Positions 19,947 through 33,127 of a stretch of DNA of 64,000 nucleotides are shown here, in pieces. Made by a program: the position numbers and the translations under genes. The stretch is from Solanum dulcamara. Its lineage: Eukaryota; Streptophyta; Magnoliopsida; Solanales; Solanaceae. The stretch covers positions 49,419,286 through 49,483,285 of the forward strand of contig NC_077245.1 in NCBI RefSeq assembly GCF_947179165.1, in the 5' to 3' direction. Within the stretch, counting starts at the first letter, position 1; the number at the start of each line of letters is the position of its first letter. A model generated the notes under the pieces. It was not told where the DNA came from and ran no database searches. It saw only the letters and a list, made by a program, of their open reading frames with translations.

Positions 19947-22716
19947 TGGCACAACCCAAAAATCGAAGTCATGATGGAACACATCTCAAAACCCAATCTA
20001 ATGTGTAACCCCTAAAAATAAAACTCATACCAGACTCCCAAAGGGGAAAGTGATGCCACAATTTAAATAAAAAGAAAAACAATAAAGAGAAAAATATCCA
20101 AAACCTGGTGTCATAAGTATAGAGAGCATCTAATACAAGGTTCGAATCTGAAGATACAACATAAGTCTCTGAATGATACAAAAGACTGAAAAATAAGGAT
20201 GGACTAGTGATGATCCAAATTCTGGGACCTCACCACTAATCTGAGAATACACAATCTGCTAGAATATCAACTGCCACGTAAGGTACCCCGACTAGTATCT
20301 GCATCAAAAAGGGATACAGAAGTAGGGGAGAGTACAATTCACATGTACTCAGTAGGTTTTAGTTGACTGAGTATAAGGAATTAATCAAACCTATGAAATA
20401 AACTAAGGAACGCTTCCACCTGCATATAGAAAAGTCCCACTTTAGCATTGGTGCCGCCAGTTTATATATATAGTGGCGCGAGTAAAGTAGACCCGTAATA
20501 ACTGCTCATAATCATAATTAATCATATAATTCAAGCAGCACAGCTATCAATGCAATGCAATGCAATATGATGATGCAATGATATGGTGGTACGGTGGAAT
20601 CAAGACTGTCGCACAACCTATCGTATACACCTACCGAGTTGTGCTACCAAGCAGAATCCATGGGGGTCTCGCAGACCAGATACCTCAATCACAATATCTC
20701 ATTATCCTAGCCACCTCCTCGTGGTCAAGAGATCACAATGCATCCACTATGCTACCGTAATACTGCCTCGGACAGGGACTCAAGATACAAAGGTTTAAAG
20801 GTGTTTCATTTTCTTTCTCAAAAAGAATTTCCATATTTCTTAACTTCTATGATGAATGAGGATGAATGCATCAAAACACATATGACATGGAAGTAATATT
20901 CAATTCACATGTGGTAGAAGGTTCAAAGTTCTCAAAATTTAATCTACAAATGATATTCACCCACAATAAATAGTAATAGGAATATTCATCCCTTTCTCAA
21001 CAGTATTTCAATACTCAAGCATTCTCAAAACCCCCAACTCAACATCTCGGGTGATCATCATAAGTCAAATAATATACTCAAGCCTCTTTCTTAGGCAAAT
21101 CACGAATCACATGCTCTCAAAGCAAATAAGATAACAAATAAGACCTCCACACGGGCTATGTAATACAAATAAACCCCCACATGGCAATACATTAATAAAT
21201 AAGCCCCCACACGGACATCACAATATATATATAACATTCTCAACTCATACTATGACCTCATCTCAAAGTCTATAATATATGAATGACTAATTACCCTATT
21301 TCAATATCAAAGAAGAATAACCAAACCTACCTCAATTGCCGAAACCACACTCGGACACCTCCACCGGATAAGTAACTCTCAAATTCAATGCCCGGATTGA
21401 CAACTCACTATCAGCAATAAAACATACACATCATAAGGAGTCCAATGCCACCTATGTTGATAGGTTTCGGAACCAGGGGTAAAATTGTCCAAAAAGAATA
21501 TTAATTTTTGAAAAGGGTCGAATCTAGAATTTTATTTGAAAATTATGTCCTACACATCGAGTAGGATTTGTGGCTGAAAATCCCATTAAAATCGAGTAAG
21601 AATCGAGTTCCAAATCATGAAAATACAATTTTCTAAAAATCACCATAATTTTATTACGAAAATGGCAAAAGATAGTAACTTTGAACAGTGATTTACCAGA
21701 AATGAAGCCTCTACAGCTAAAAATGATCACACCACAACGATCCTTACAAAAAACTCAGCAATTTAGCCTCAAGAATCACTGAAAACGGACCCAAAATGCT
21801 CAAGATATCAAATCTCAAAGTTTATCAAAAATCTAATCCGAAAATAGGAAGGACAGCTGCTATAACGCGAATCTTACCTAAAAAAATCTTCCCCATCACT
21901 TTATGATTACACTGCTGTATTCCTATGGAAAAACTACACAATTTAGAGCTTTGAATCATTGAATTTGGATCTAAGATGACCAAGAAATCATCTTCCAAAG
22001 TTTACAAAAACCTGAATCCAAAAATGGTCGAGGCAGCATCTAAAACATTAAATCTTACCTAAAACGAAGCTTCTAATCAAGATTCCCAGCTAACCAATGG
22101 ATTCCTCGCGAAAATCTCTTGAAGATGGACTCTTGAATCACTAGATTTGGATTTGAAAAGCTCAAGAAATGAGGGTTCAAAGTTGAGAGAAAATTATGAA
22201 AATTCTGATTTTTGCACCAGATTTTTCTGGTTTTGCAAATATTTAAAGTCTCCAACGGACCCTCGGAATTCGTTCGGAACCCTATAAAAATAAACCAGAT
22301 ATGCTATCCCACTAAATTCAATATTCCGGACTCAACGACGCATTCAGAATTTTTATCCGAGTGCGTTTTCCAAGAATGTTGACCAAAGTCAACCATAAGC
22401 TAACTTTCAAAGTCAAAAGCACCAAATGACCCCAAACTCGTATCGATTGTCTCGATAGTCATTCCGACAATGCTACTAGCCTAATTTGTCCATTACGAAG
22501 CTGATGGAATTATCAAAATATGAATTCGAGGTCTCCTTGACCCGAAACTCAAAAAGTCGCAACTAAACCAACTTAGGCCTTCAAAATATCAAAATGGGCT
22601 CGGGACCTCTAAAAATTCAGCCAACACTTCTTCTAGACCAAAAACCATCCCTCGAATCCAACAGAGTCATCGAAATTCCATTCCGAGTATCAAAAGTCTA
22701 AAAGTTGACCAAAGTC
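19947..22716 (-). repeat. 5' LTR of R2, outer end missing
   Basis: This is an uninterrupted copy of the R2 LTR that shows the empty LINE target near 20783-20798. Similarity to the left LTR stops after cttgg at 22716, where the left LTR continues for about 330 bases more (about 14495-14826). The junction is abrupt. No gene is supported inside it. Confidence 0.87.
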
Positions 22717-24478
22717 AAATCTTGGAAGTACCCTCAAAGCGCATATTACATTTCACTTACATCTAAGACATGTAGAAAGAAAAGGAGGGATAGGCTTTAC
22801 ATACTAACTATTTTTCATCACATAGAAGACTTGAGAGGCAATAACTCAATTATCGTAAGAGTTCTAACATCAAGAAATGGTTAAGAGGCATGAATCATAC
22901 TCGAAGCTTTATGAATGGAATTATCCCCATATTTCATATACAAACCACCTATGGCTAAGACATGACAAGAGAAAAGAAGGATAGCTTTACATATTTCTTA
23001 TGGATTAGTCGTAACCACGCTTTCTTCGTCTCCTTCTGAACCTATTTAACACGAAAGTAATGCTAATATTAATAACCCTTGAATTTCCATCCTCCATATT
23101 TACAACCAATCATCCATAGGAATCATTTCCTTATTCGCTTTTCTCGACTAGTCTATTAGTTAGTTAAGAAGTTAACGGAAATCGGGCAGCATCTCCCCTA
23201 TAACTGGCCCTATTCGAACTTCCAATTACACCTCTGATTAGTATAGCCATATCAACAACAACAACAAGTATCTATGTACAATTAAACTACTTCAATATTA
23301 CGCAACACAAGCTCTAAATAGCCCATCTAAAACCACGACACCAAAAGAGGGTTTTTATTCTTTATTTCATAAAATCTTAACCACACAGAATAGAGTATCG
23401 CGTGGCTGCATCCAGCATCATGTATATTCATTCATAGCAACGTTTTCATCCCTTTAACTCACACAAACTAACTTAGAACACACCACCATGTTAATAACAA
23501 CACTACTCAACCTTTAAACCAACTAGAACGACTCCAATTCCGTTCATTTACAACCTCAATCATAATTATACAATTTTCTTACTTCCAACTTCATTTAACA
23601 TACGTAATATTTCCGTTACAACATCATTAACTTCAATTCAAAAGGAAGAACCTTCCCTTGCTGAAAATTGACCTCGAGAGCTCCTTAACGTGGCTGAAAA
23701 TTTGATGTGCTGCTCGCTTCACTTTCTTGATGCCCCAACAAGTAAGTTCCATTGTTAAACACCTTTATTTTATCAAAGAACACCTTAGATAATTAATTTA
23801 TGGAGAAAAATTGGAGGGCTTACCTTGGCCCTAAGTGCTGCCGTAGCTACTCTCTCTTATTCTCTAGTTTTCTCTCAAATTATCCAAGTCTAAGTTGATG
23901 AAGAAATGACTCCTTAGTCATCAATATAGGTATATATACCCTTTCTTAGAGGTGACACATGTCATCCCCTTAGGGTGACACGTGTCCAGCCCTGATTGGG
24001 CCACCGCATCCGTGCGTCCTCTCCCTGGCTGCCATTTGGCAGGGTGGGGTCCACCCCAAGCAAGTGCGTCATCTACTTGGTCCAAGTAGGTACATCACCT
24101 ACTGCCACGTGGCCTCTCCTCTTGCTGCCATGTGTCCTCTTCCCCTTACTGCCACATGTCCCCTTCTCTTGCTTCTATGTGTCCTCTTCTTATTTTCATA
24201 GGTTCGTAATCACATCATACTTTAAGATCCTATGTAATCCTTGATACGTAAGCTCGGTATGTACTCAAGTAGCTTAAGTATGTAAGGAATCCATGTCGGT
24301 AGCTTACGTAAGTAGATCGATTACCACGACTCACTACTTGGACTCCAACTCCTTTCCAATTCTTCTAAACCTATTTCCAACCATAGCTACTCACATAGAA
24401 CTTTATAGATAATATGGATCATATGGAAATCTTTTAGAAAAAAACATGTTCCAATGTACAACAGTGCGGGGTATAACA
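22717..24478 (-). repeat. Truncated minus-strand LTR R3, diverged relative of the R4 LTR
   Basis: On the minus strand it opens tgttataccccgcac (24478 inward), comparable with tgtaataccccaatt of R4. It shares with R4 the order of a cttacgtaagc-type block, ggattacatagg, one palindromic cctacttggaccaagtagg unit (about 24085), ggggtggaccccac, and a TATA box (ggtatatatacc, about 23928-23941). It then shows the gagagaaaactagagaataag block. The other end is lost at the junction with R2. The span 22717-23600 has no gene and only weak similarity to the R4 LTR. Confidence 0.7.
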
Positions 24479-26072
24479 TATTGAGGTAGCAGAAAAAACT
24501 AAATCTGAATTTTCTGATTCTGAAGAAGAAAATCTCATAAATGAACTAGGACTAGAAAGAGGAATCTTAAATTTAGAAGACTTACAATTAAGTAGTATGA
24601 TGAATATAGGGAAAGAATGTAGTTATAATTTTGAAAGATATAAGAGAATCGATAGTAACCAATGTAGTATCTGTAAATGGTACCCGAGTAGAACAAATAG
24701 AGCCAAATGCCAAAACTATTACATGTAAGCATGTATAACTTGCATAGAAGCTAACCTAGAAGTAAAAATAGGAAAAAAATAAGAACATTCACCAGTAAAA
24801 GACTTGGTTACTAATTAAAGACTACTCACTTTAGAAACTAGATTTAATGAATTAGAACAAATATTAGTCTATCTTGAAAGAGGAAAACAAAAGGTAGATA
24901 TAGCAGAAAATACACAAAAAATAATACATCTAGACAATATAGAATCTGAACTCATGAATATAGAAGAAAACAATACTAGCCTTATATGTAATGAAGAAAA
25001 ATAATTTGGAACAGTAAAAGTGTTGGCTAGAATTAAAATTAAAGACATAGAAATAGAAACCCTAGCATTAGTAGATACGAGATGTCCAAGTTCTCTTATA
25101 AATAAAAAGATACGGCCAGCAAAAGTACTAAAAACAATTAAAGAACCTATATAAGAAATACAAATGGATGGAACTTACAATTTTTAAAATCATTACATAG
25201 ACAAAGCCCAAATAAGTTTTATCAATACATGTAATAAATTCTACAAACCTACATACAATATGTATAAAATTCTGGTAAAAGATTTAGATATTAAAACATA
25301 TCTGGTAATAGGATTGTACTTCCTTATACAAAATAATGGAAGCTACTTATTTTCTAGATATGGAATAATGTTATTTAGAAATACAACCTATACTCTAGTA
25401 CAAATTAAAGACAATCCTTCAAAAGGGAGATATCAATTAAAGGCAACTTCTAAAAAAGATACAAGAGTTTGTTGCACAGAGTGCAGCAATAAAAATAGTT
25501 GTACTTCACAAACCATGTATGAAGAATATTTAGAGCAATTATACTTAGAAGAGATAGAAAAAGACTACACTGTAATAAATATAGATTTGTTTTATAATTT
25601 TTGAAAGAGAATCAATACAATAGGAAAAATAAAAGATCAGAGAGATTTAGAAAATATAATAACAATATTAGATGAGATGGAAATAATTGGTGAAAAACCT
25701 CTAGTACATTGGCATAATAATAAGATAATGTGTAAATTAGACATAATTAAACCAGAATATACCATAAAGACAGCAGCTATTGAAGCCAACAATGAAGACA
25801 CGAAAGAATTTAGCAAACAAATTAAAGAATTATTAAATTAGAAGTAATAAAATGATCAACTTCTAAACATAGATCTGATGCATTCATGGTGAGGAACCAT
25901 AGTGAGCAAGTAAGAGAAAAAGCTAGAATGGTAAAAAACTACAAATGACAAAATGATAATACAAGAACAGATGCATACAAATTACCAAACAAAATTTAGC
26001 TAATAAATAGGATACAAGGTAAAAAACTGTTTAGCAAATTTGACTGTAAATCTAGATATTGGCAAGTAAAAA
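24479..26072 (+). pseudogene. V-A protease and start of reverse transcriptase
   Basis: This corresponds to 52333-53930 in V-B. It starts in the acidic Ser/Glu-rich segment after the coat protein. The aspartic-protease site reads LVDTRCPSSL where V-B has LVDAGCTSCL, so the Asp-Ala-Gly core is lost. A Cys-rich block (VCCTECSNKNSCTSQ, about 25470) lies in a 114-codon open stretch at 25260-25604. RT begins about 25890 but has several stops. It ends where R4 was inserted. It is not functional. Confidence 0.82.
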
Positions 26073-28272
26073 TGTAATACCCCAATTTTCTTTTTATGGT
26101 TTTTCTAAAGGATTGCCAGGTGATCCACGTTATCTATGAAGTTCTACGTAAGCTATTGATTGGTATGTATTACGTAACAAATCTACTTGAGTACACGTTG
26201 AGCATAGGTAGCAAGGATTACATAGGTTCCTAAAGTAAGACGAGATTACGAACCCACGGAAGAGGGAAAAAGAGGCGTAGCACCTACTTGAAACAAGTAG
26301 GTGATGCACCTACTTGAAACAAGTAGGTGATGCACCTACTTGGACTAAGTAGGTGATACACCTACTTGGACCAAGTAGGTGACACACCTAATTGGGGTGG
26401 ACCCCATGCTGCCACGTGGCAGCTTTGGATTGGGCGCATGGATGAGGTGGCACCCTTGGGGCTGGACATGTGTCACCCCTAGGGGATGCCATGTGTCACA
26501 CTTTAAGGGAGCATATATATACATGTTAATATGACTAAGAAGTCATTTTTCAGACTTACACTTAGAAATTTGAGAGGAAAAAACTTAGAGAATAAGAGAG
26601 AGTACCTACAGCAGCAACAAGGAAGAAAGGTAAGCCTCCGATTTTGTTCCGTCAATTAATTATCCAAGGTTTTCTTTGATCAAATGGAAGTCTTTAATAA
26701 CGTAAAATTTATAGTTGGGGCAGCAAGTAGGTTCTTTTTCTTGGTAGCAAACCCGTTTTTGGATATTACTACCGTTAGTAATATTAGTATAACTCTTTGT
26801 GTAAAGCTTCATTTTGAGTGATTTAAGATATTTGGAAAGACTACATGGACAACTGTTGGTATTTTAGGCATATCATTTTACACATAATTTTTGTATGTGT
26901 GATTCAAAATTTTATGAGACCCTAAGACACATGTCTATAACTTAAATTTAGGCCACAAAGCCTATTTCCCCCATTTACCCCTTCAAAACGAAGCAAAAAT
27001 ACAAGATGGTAGGCTGTCCAGAATTTTGGTTTGAATAGTTTAGGCTGATTTTTATTAATTTCATGTTTAGTTTCGATATGATGAGACTCTTAATCTTAAG
27101 TAGATATTTAATTGTGGATTTTGGTTGGTCTATTGTGGAGAGGAAGTGAGCTGCTCGAGTTGTGGTAGAACTTGTTGTATGATAAAATGCCAAGGTTTAT
27201 GTATAAACTTGAAATTAGAATGTTTTAATTTCTGAAATTTGAAGTATCTTGATGGGTTATTTCCTTAATCTTTATCTTGCATTATGTTATGATTATTATC
27301 TCAAGTATTGCAAAACTTTCTCTAAACCGCCCACTTGTACGAATTGCTTGATCATTTTTGCATTCTTGATGGGACTTTTTTCTTATTGTTATGGTGACTT
27401 GTCATCGATATTGGCATGCCTCTCGATTTGGATCTTGCCTATCTTGACTTTGGATTTAAATTTCATCTTGACGATGGGGTTTCGTCCATTCTCGAGTACG
27501 AGTGGAAAGCCACTTTCAACATGGTTCTTGATTCTCTTGATATTGGGTGATGACCCTTCTTGATATGGGCTTCGGTCCTTCTTGATATTGATTGTGTTTA
27601 GTGTGAAGTCATGATGAACTTATTGGGAGAAATTGATTATTTGACAATTCTTTCGAATTGAATTATAAGTTTCTCGATACTTGAGCCTTCGAATATTGAT
27701 ATTGATTTTTAAACTCTTCAAGGTTTGTATTCGATACTTTGATATACTTATTCACTTGGACTTACTTTTACCTTATTGAGCCACCTGTGATGAACCCGGG
27801 AGTGCAAGAATTTAATGGCTCCCAACCTAAAGTTTTTACACTATTAAGCTTTATGCTTAGCGATAGTTATTTTCTATCGTAGGTAATGTGCAGAACGAGG
27901 TATGAAGATGACCATTTGGAGTAGACCTTTTGGAGCCCTTGTGAAGATCACATCTGCATATGCATCTAGTTTTTGTAATATATTGGGGGACTTGTACATG
28001 ATACATGTGGTGTGAAAACAAAACTATATGCTTGTAACTTGAACAGGGTGACTAGTTTTGTTATTATGGAGTGTACTTTTAACTGAAGTCATGCCTGTAA
28101 TGCATTTATATGTTGGCTTGTCATTTAGCACAAAGAAAGATAATAGTTTTGTAATAACTACTGGTTTGAGTTTTGTGTATTTTATGGATCCGCAATGGTG
28201 TTGACTATTTGTGATTTTAAAAAAAACTACCTTTTGTTTCGTAAGTGGCATCCTCCCAAAGGGGGTGCTACA
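26073..28272 (+). repeat. 5' LTR of R4
   Basis: It runs from tgtaatacccc to ggggtgctaca. A TATA-like gcatatatatacatg lies near 26513, with the palindrome array 120-230 bases upstream of it. Compared with the right LTR it lacks about 100 bases (equivalent to 33845-33960) and a short block near 34240-34290. The small ORF 27249-27563 recurs in the other LTR (34508-34735) but is leucine/serine-rich low-complexity and is not supported as a gene. Confidence 0.9.
26281..26395 (+). repeat. Array of 26-bp palindromic units in the R4 LTR
   Basis: Units begin at 26281, 26307, 26333 and 26359, plus a partial fifth. Each is cacctacttg, three bases, caagtaggtg, then atg/ata/aca. The 10-base arms are perfect inverted repeats in units 1, 2 and 4. 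The right LTR has two full units and a partial one at about 33336-33400. The array is upstream of the TATA box, where an LTR enhancer would lie. Confidence 0.93.
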
Positions 28273-28277
28273 AGTAT

Positions 28278-28290
28278 TGGTATCAGAGCC
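28278..28290 (+). other. tRNA-Met primer-binding site (R4)
   Basis: tggtatcagagcc lies five bases after the left LTR end. It matches the initiator-Met primer site. Confidence 0.95.
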
Positions 28291-28432
28291 TAGGTTTATG
28301 ATTCTAGGTCTTTTGTTGTGACTTGTTGGTTAATTGTTTGTTTTTGTTACATGTTGTTTTTGTATATAGTGCATATGCATCATGTACATGTCCCTAATGC
28401 AATGTGATCTTCCCTTATGAAGGAATCAATTC

Positions 28433-29497
28433 ATGGCATCTTCTACTTCTAAGAGGCTTATGGAAGCCACCCGCGAGAGTTTAAATACCTTTAATTCCCA
28501 ACTTCACCTGCAAGAAGGGGTTGGGGAACATTTTTCTGATTCTAATCCTCTTAGTATAAGGGGATTTGAAGCGGGAAGTAATCAGGGTACGAGAGTTGGG
28601 CCACACCCACAAATGAGTCATAGTACTCTTGCTGTTGATCCCCCTTTTCAACAAATGGCCAATTTCTTTTGTCATATGGCTAGAAGAGTGCCTGACCTTG
28701 ATGAAATAAACTTTGAGAAAATGAGAAAAATGGGTGGAGTTGAGTTTGAAGGCACTGTTGACCCTACAGATGCCAAGCATTGGCTGGAATGGATTGAAAG
28801 AGTGTTCGAGCAGTTAGAGTATTTAGATGCTGCCAAATTTAAGTATGTTGTCTCACTGTTACAAAAAGATGCCTATTATTGGTGGGTAAGTATACTGAAT
28901 GCCAGGGCATAACCTCTTGTTCTTACTTGGAATGATTTTGTGAAAGAATTTCATAAGAAGTATGTCCCACCTGCTAATCCTGATACAAAGAAAAAAGAGT
29001 TCTTAAATTTAGAGCAAGGGAGTATGTCCATCGCTGAATATTAGCAGAAGTTCCTCAAGCTGTCCCGCTATGCTGGGGGTATTATTAATAACAAAAAAGA
29101 TAAGTGCAAGCGATTCGAAGATGGTTTGAATGATTCTAACTGAAAATCTATAGCGATCCCACAACATGAAAACTTTTGTAAATTAGTTTTAGCTGCTCTT
29201 ACTTGGTAAAGGATCAACAAGGAACAAGCTGGTAGAAATGAACATAAGTTCAGGAAAGCTTATGTAAATTCAGGAGGTCCATCAAAAAGGGGGAGGTTTG
29301 ACAGTTCCCAAGCTAATACTTTTCACAAGTTAGCCCAACATAAGCAGAATAGATCAAGTTCCTTTACTGCCAGCACTCCAAGCTATGGCCGAGACACGAC
29401 TCGTATACCCACCTGTGCGCAATGTGGAAGGAATCACTTTGGTACTTGTAAAAAAGCTTCTGGCACTTGTTTTAATTGTGGGAGCTTCGATCATAAG
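28433..29497 (+). pseudogene. R4 gag with zinc knuckles
   Basis: The ATG at 28433 begins MASSTSKRLMEATRESLN. The capsid-like retrotransposon gag region follows (MGGVEFEGTVDPTDAKHWLE, VVSLLQKDAYYWW), ending at an early TAA (28910). The same frame continues with recognisable gag (FHKKYVPPANPDTKKKEFLN) through stops at 29042, 29141 and 29207. Two Cys/His clusters lie near 29410-29510 ([12 protein letters not shown] and [15 protein letters not shown]); the second has lost its last Cys. Gag would form the particle and bind RNA. It shares the frame with pol, as in many plant Ty3/gypsy polyproteins. Confidence 0.87.
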
Positions 29498-32400
29498 GTG
29501 AGGGATTATCCTAATCCTAACCCCACTTCTTCTCTGTGTATGGAAGCGTTGGTTCAAAAACCTATTACCACTCTCTCTCAAGGGAATAGAGGTGCAAGAT
29601 CTAGAAACACACAAGCAATAGGTGTAGGTGCAGCCAATCCAGCTGGTGGGTCAAGAGCTACAGCACGAGCTTATGCAAAAAGACAAAGGGATGACCAGGA
29701 TGGAGTAGATGTGGTTGTTGGTAAATTTCACTTATTCGACTTATGTGTTGTTACATTATTTGATTCTGATTTTACACATTCCTATGTTTGCTCATCATTG
29801 ACTTTTCCTGAAAATGTGAAATCTGTGAGACTCAATTATGGGGTGCTTGTCCAAAGTCCTTTGGGGAAACAAGTTGTTTGCAATCAAATCTATCGAGGTT
29901 GTCCCTTGGTGATTCAAAATCTAGTCTTCCCTGCTGATTTAATTGAAATGCCTTTCCAAGACTATGATGTCATTATTGGTATGGATTGGCTTTATAGATA
30001 CCATGCGGTAGTTGATTGTAGGTCAAAGCATGTGACCTTTAGAGCTCCTCCACTTTCACACATCATTGTCCAAGGTGAAATATCATTGACGTCTAATATC
30101 ATCTCCGCGGTAGTGGCAAGGAAAATGGTTAGACAAGGTTCTGAAGCATATCTTGCTCATATATTTGATATACGCCTGGAAGGTCCAAGCCTTGAGGATA
30201 TACCCGCGGTGTGTGAATTTCCTGATGTCTTCCCTGAAAATCTTTTCAGACTGCCCCCAGAAAGAGAGGTTGAATTTCCCATAGAGGTTATTCCTGGAAC
30301 CACTCCTATCTCTATGATGCCTTATCGAATGGCTCCAGCAGAACTAAAAGAGTTGAAAAATCAATTGCAAGAACTCCTTGAGAAAGGTTTTATTCGCCCG
30401 AGTGTTTCTCCCTGGGGAGCTCCTGTGCTATTTGTGAAAAAGAAAGATGGGACTTTTAGGCTTTGTGTTGATTACCGGCAACTGAACAAGGTAACCAGTA
30501 AGAATAAATACCCGTTGCCTAGGATTGACGATTTATTTGACCAGTTAAAAGGTGCTAGTGTGTTTTCAAAAATAGACTTAAGTTCTGGGTATCACCAATT
30601 GAGGGTAAGGGAACATGATGTCCCTAAAACTGCCTTTAGGAATCGGTATGGCCATTATGAATTTTTGGTGATGCTATTTGGGTTGATGAATGCTCCCGCG
30701 ACATTTATGGATTTGATGAATCGCGTGTTTAAGCCTTATCTTGATCAATTTGTAGTGGTTTTTATAGATGATATTTTAATATATTCCAAGGATAATAAAG
30801 ATCATAGAGAACATCTTCAAATTATTTTGCAAATCCTGCAAAAGAAGAAGCTTTATGTTGAGCTGTCTAAATATGAATTTTGGCTCGGTGAAGTGGCCTT
30901 TCTGGGACATATTGTGTCGGCAGCAGGTGTGAAAGTGGATTCTAGTAAAATTCACGCTATTATTAAATGGAAACCACCTAAAAGTCTAACTGAAGTAAGG
31001 AGTTTCTTGGGTTTAGCGGGATACTATAGAAGGTTTGTCAAAGGCTTCTCCATTATAGCCTTCCCTTTGACTAAACTCTTGAGGAAGGATGTCAAGTTTG
31101 TATGGGATGAAAAATTCCAAGAGAGTTTTGAAAAGCTCAAATCCTTATTAACAGAAGCTCCTATACTTACTCCACCAACTGAAGGGAAGGAATATAAGAT
31201 ATATAGTGATGCCTCTCATCGTGGTTTGGGTTGTGTCTTGATGCAAGAAGGGAAATTGGTTGCGTACGCTTCCTGAAAATTGAAACCACACGAGCTGAAC
31301 TATCCTACTCATGACCTTGAGCTCGCTGCCATAGTGTTTGCCTTGAAAATTTGGAGGCATTACTTATATGGCGAAAAGTTTCACATATTTACTGATCACA
31401 AGAGTTTGAAGTACTTGGGTACACAGAAAGAGTTGAATTTAAGGCAACTTAGATGGCTTGAACTCATTAAAGATTATGACTCCACAATCGATTATCATCT
31501 AGGTAAAGCCAATGTGGTAGAAGATGCTCTAAGTTGTAAAGCCCTTGCTAGTTTATCACTAAGCCACTTGCCTTTGTTTGTTAAATTGAGAGCCATGAAT
31601 GCTTGTCTTGTGTTTAACTCTGATGGCTCTATTGTTTCCGGTTTGCAAGTCAAACCAGTTCTACTGGAACAAGTGAAAGAAGCACAGAAGTTAGACGAGA
31701 AGTTGGTGAAATTGATCAAAAAAGCTCAAATTGGAGAAATGGTTGATTTTAAATTAAGGGAGGATGGTGTTCTACTTTATTAAAATAGGTTATGTGTCCC
31801 TAAAGATGATAATTTGAGAAAATAAATTTTGAATAAAGCACATACTTCACCATATGCAATGTATCCTGGAGGTACTAAAATATACCAAACCATTAAAGAA
31901 CACTACTAGTGGAATGATATGAACAAGGATATAGCGGAGTTTACTTCTAGATGCTTAGTTTGTCAACAGATAAAGGCCGAGCATCAAGTCTCAACTGGTT
32001 TGTTACAACCCTTGTCGATACTTGAGTGGAAATGGGAAACAATAACTATGGACTTTATTTTTGGGATTCCACGCACTCAAAGAAATCATGATGCAATTTG
32101 GGTTATAGTTGATAGGCTAACCAAAAGTGCTCACTTCTTGGTCATCAAGTGGACTACCCACTTGAACGTCTAGCTGAATTATATGTTGAGGAGATTATGA
32201 GGTTACATGGGGTTCCTGTTTCTATTGTATTTGACAGAGACCCAAGGTTTACATCTAGATTCTGGACTAGATTGCAAGAATCTTTGGGCACTAGGTTGAA
32301 CATTAGTACATATTTCCATCCTCAGATAGACTGTCAATCCGAGAGGGTGATTCAAATCTTAGAAGATATGCATCGAGCTTGCATTTTGGAATTTGAAGGT

Positions 32401-33081
32401 AGTTGGGACAGACACCTAGCCTTGATAGAATTTGCTTATAATAACAGCTACCAATCAAGTATAGAAATGCCTCCCTATGAAGCCTTATATGGAAGAAAGT
32501 GTAGAACTCCTCCTTGCTGGAGTGAAGTTGGTGAATGAAAACTGGTTGGTCCTGAGATTGTGCAGCAAACTGAAGATAAGGTAAAAGTCATCAAGGATCA
32601 TCTAAATATTACTTCAGATAGACAAAAGTCTTATGTTGATCTTAAGAGGTGTGAAATTGAGTATCAAGTAGGAGATAAGGTCTTTTTAAAGGTTTCTCCA
32701 TGGAAGAAGATTATGATATTTGGCGAAAAAGGAAAACTTAGTCCTCGATTTATTAGACCATATGAAGTACTTGAGAGAGTTGGTCAGTTGCATATAAACT
32801 GGCTCTTCCACCGGAGTTAGATAGAATCCACAATGTCTTCCATGTTTCTATGCTTAGAAGATATCGCTTTGATCCATCTCATGTTCTCCCTGTCGAATTC
32901 ATCGAGATAAGTTCTGACTTGACACACTATGAGGAACCTATCCGAATCTTGGCCCGTGAGACAAAAGAGCTTAGGAACAAGAAAGTTCCTTTAGTAAAAG
33001 TCCTTTGAAGGAATCATTCTGGCACTGAAGCAACCTGGGAGCGAGAAGAGGATATGCGAATTTAATATCCATATTTGTTTT
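29498..33081 (+). pseudogene. R4 protease, RT, RNase H and integrase
   Basis: A 592-codon stretch (29498-31276) is open in the gag frame. Protease site [11 protein letters not shown] has DSD where DSG is expected, so it is probably dead, and IIGMDWL follows. RT motifs are [29 protein letters not shown] and [10 protein letters not shown], with both catalytic Asp residues present. RNase H shows [10 protein letters not shown] and ATDH-type [10 protein letters not shown], interrupted by TGA at 31274. Integrase has stops near 31781, 31823 and 31907, keeps CLVCQQ, ITMDFIFGIP and IVFDRDPRFTSRFW, and is frameshifted near 32155 and again near 32790. The end shows EATWEREEDMR, typical of the C-terminal integrase tail. 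Confidence 0.9.
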
Positions 33082-33111
33082 GAGTATAAGGTAAATTTCG
33101 AGACGAAATTT

Positions 33112-33127
33112 CTTAAGGGGGGAGAGT
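33112..33127 (+). other. Polypurine tract of R4
   Basis: A purine run (aaggggggagag, about 33115-33126) directly before the right LTR is the expected plus-strand primer site. Confidence 0.85.

Larger units (their letters stand above)
5212..22716 (-). mobile_element. Ty3/gypsy element R2 (chromovirus-like), with nested LINE
   Basis: Two long direct repeats (5212-14826, split by the LINE; and 19947-22716) enclose a minus-strand gag-pol. The left LTR begins tgtcacgagccaaaaatt and the right tggcacaacccaaaaat; both are followed by matching sequence. A primer site lies at 19932-19943. Gag, protease, RT, RNase H and integrase remnants follow in Ty3/gypsy order. The right LTR lacks about 330 outer bases compared with the left one, because the sequence switches to R3 at 22717. 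The outer target duplication therefore cannot be checked (left flank tatca). Confidence 0.88.

Noticed and set aside
27249..27563. 104-codon ORF with a related ORF at 34508-34735
   Set aside because: They are paralogous because they sit in the two LTRs of R4. The frame is disrupted between copies and has no domain.
28270..28295. tRNA-gene-like word at primer sites
   Set aside because: Only the 12-15 bases of a primer-binding site are present; no cloverleaf can be formed, so no tRNA gene.
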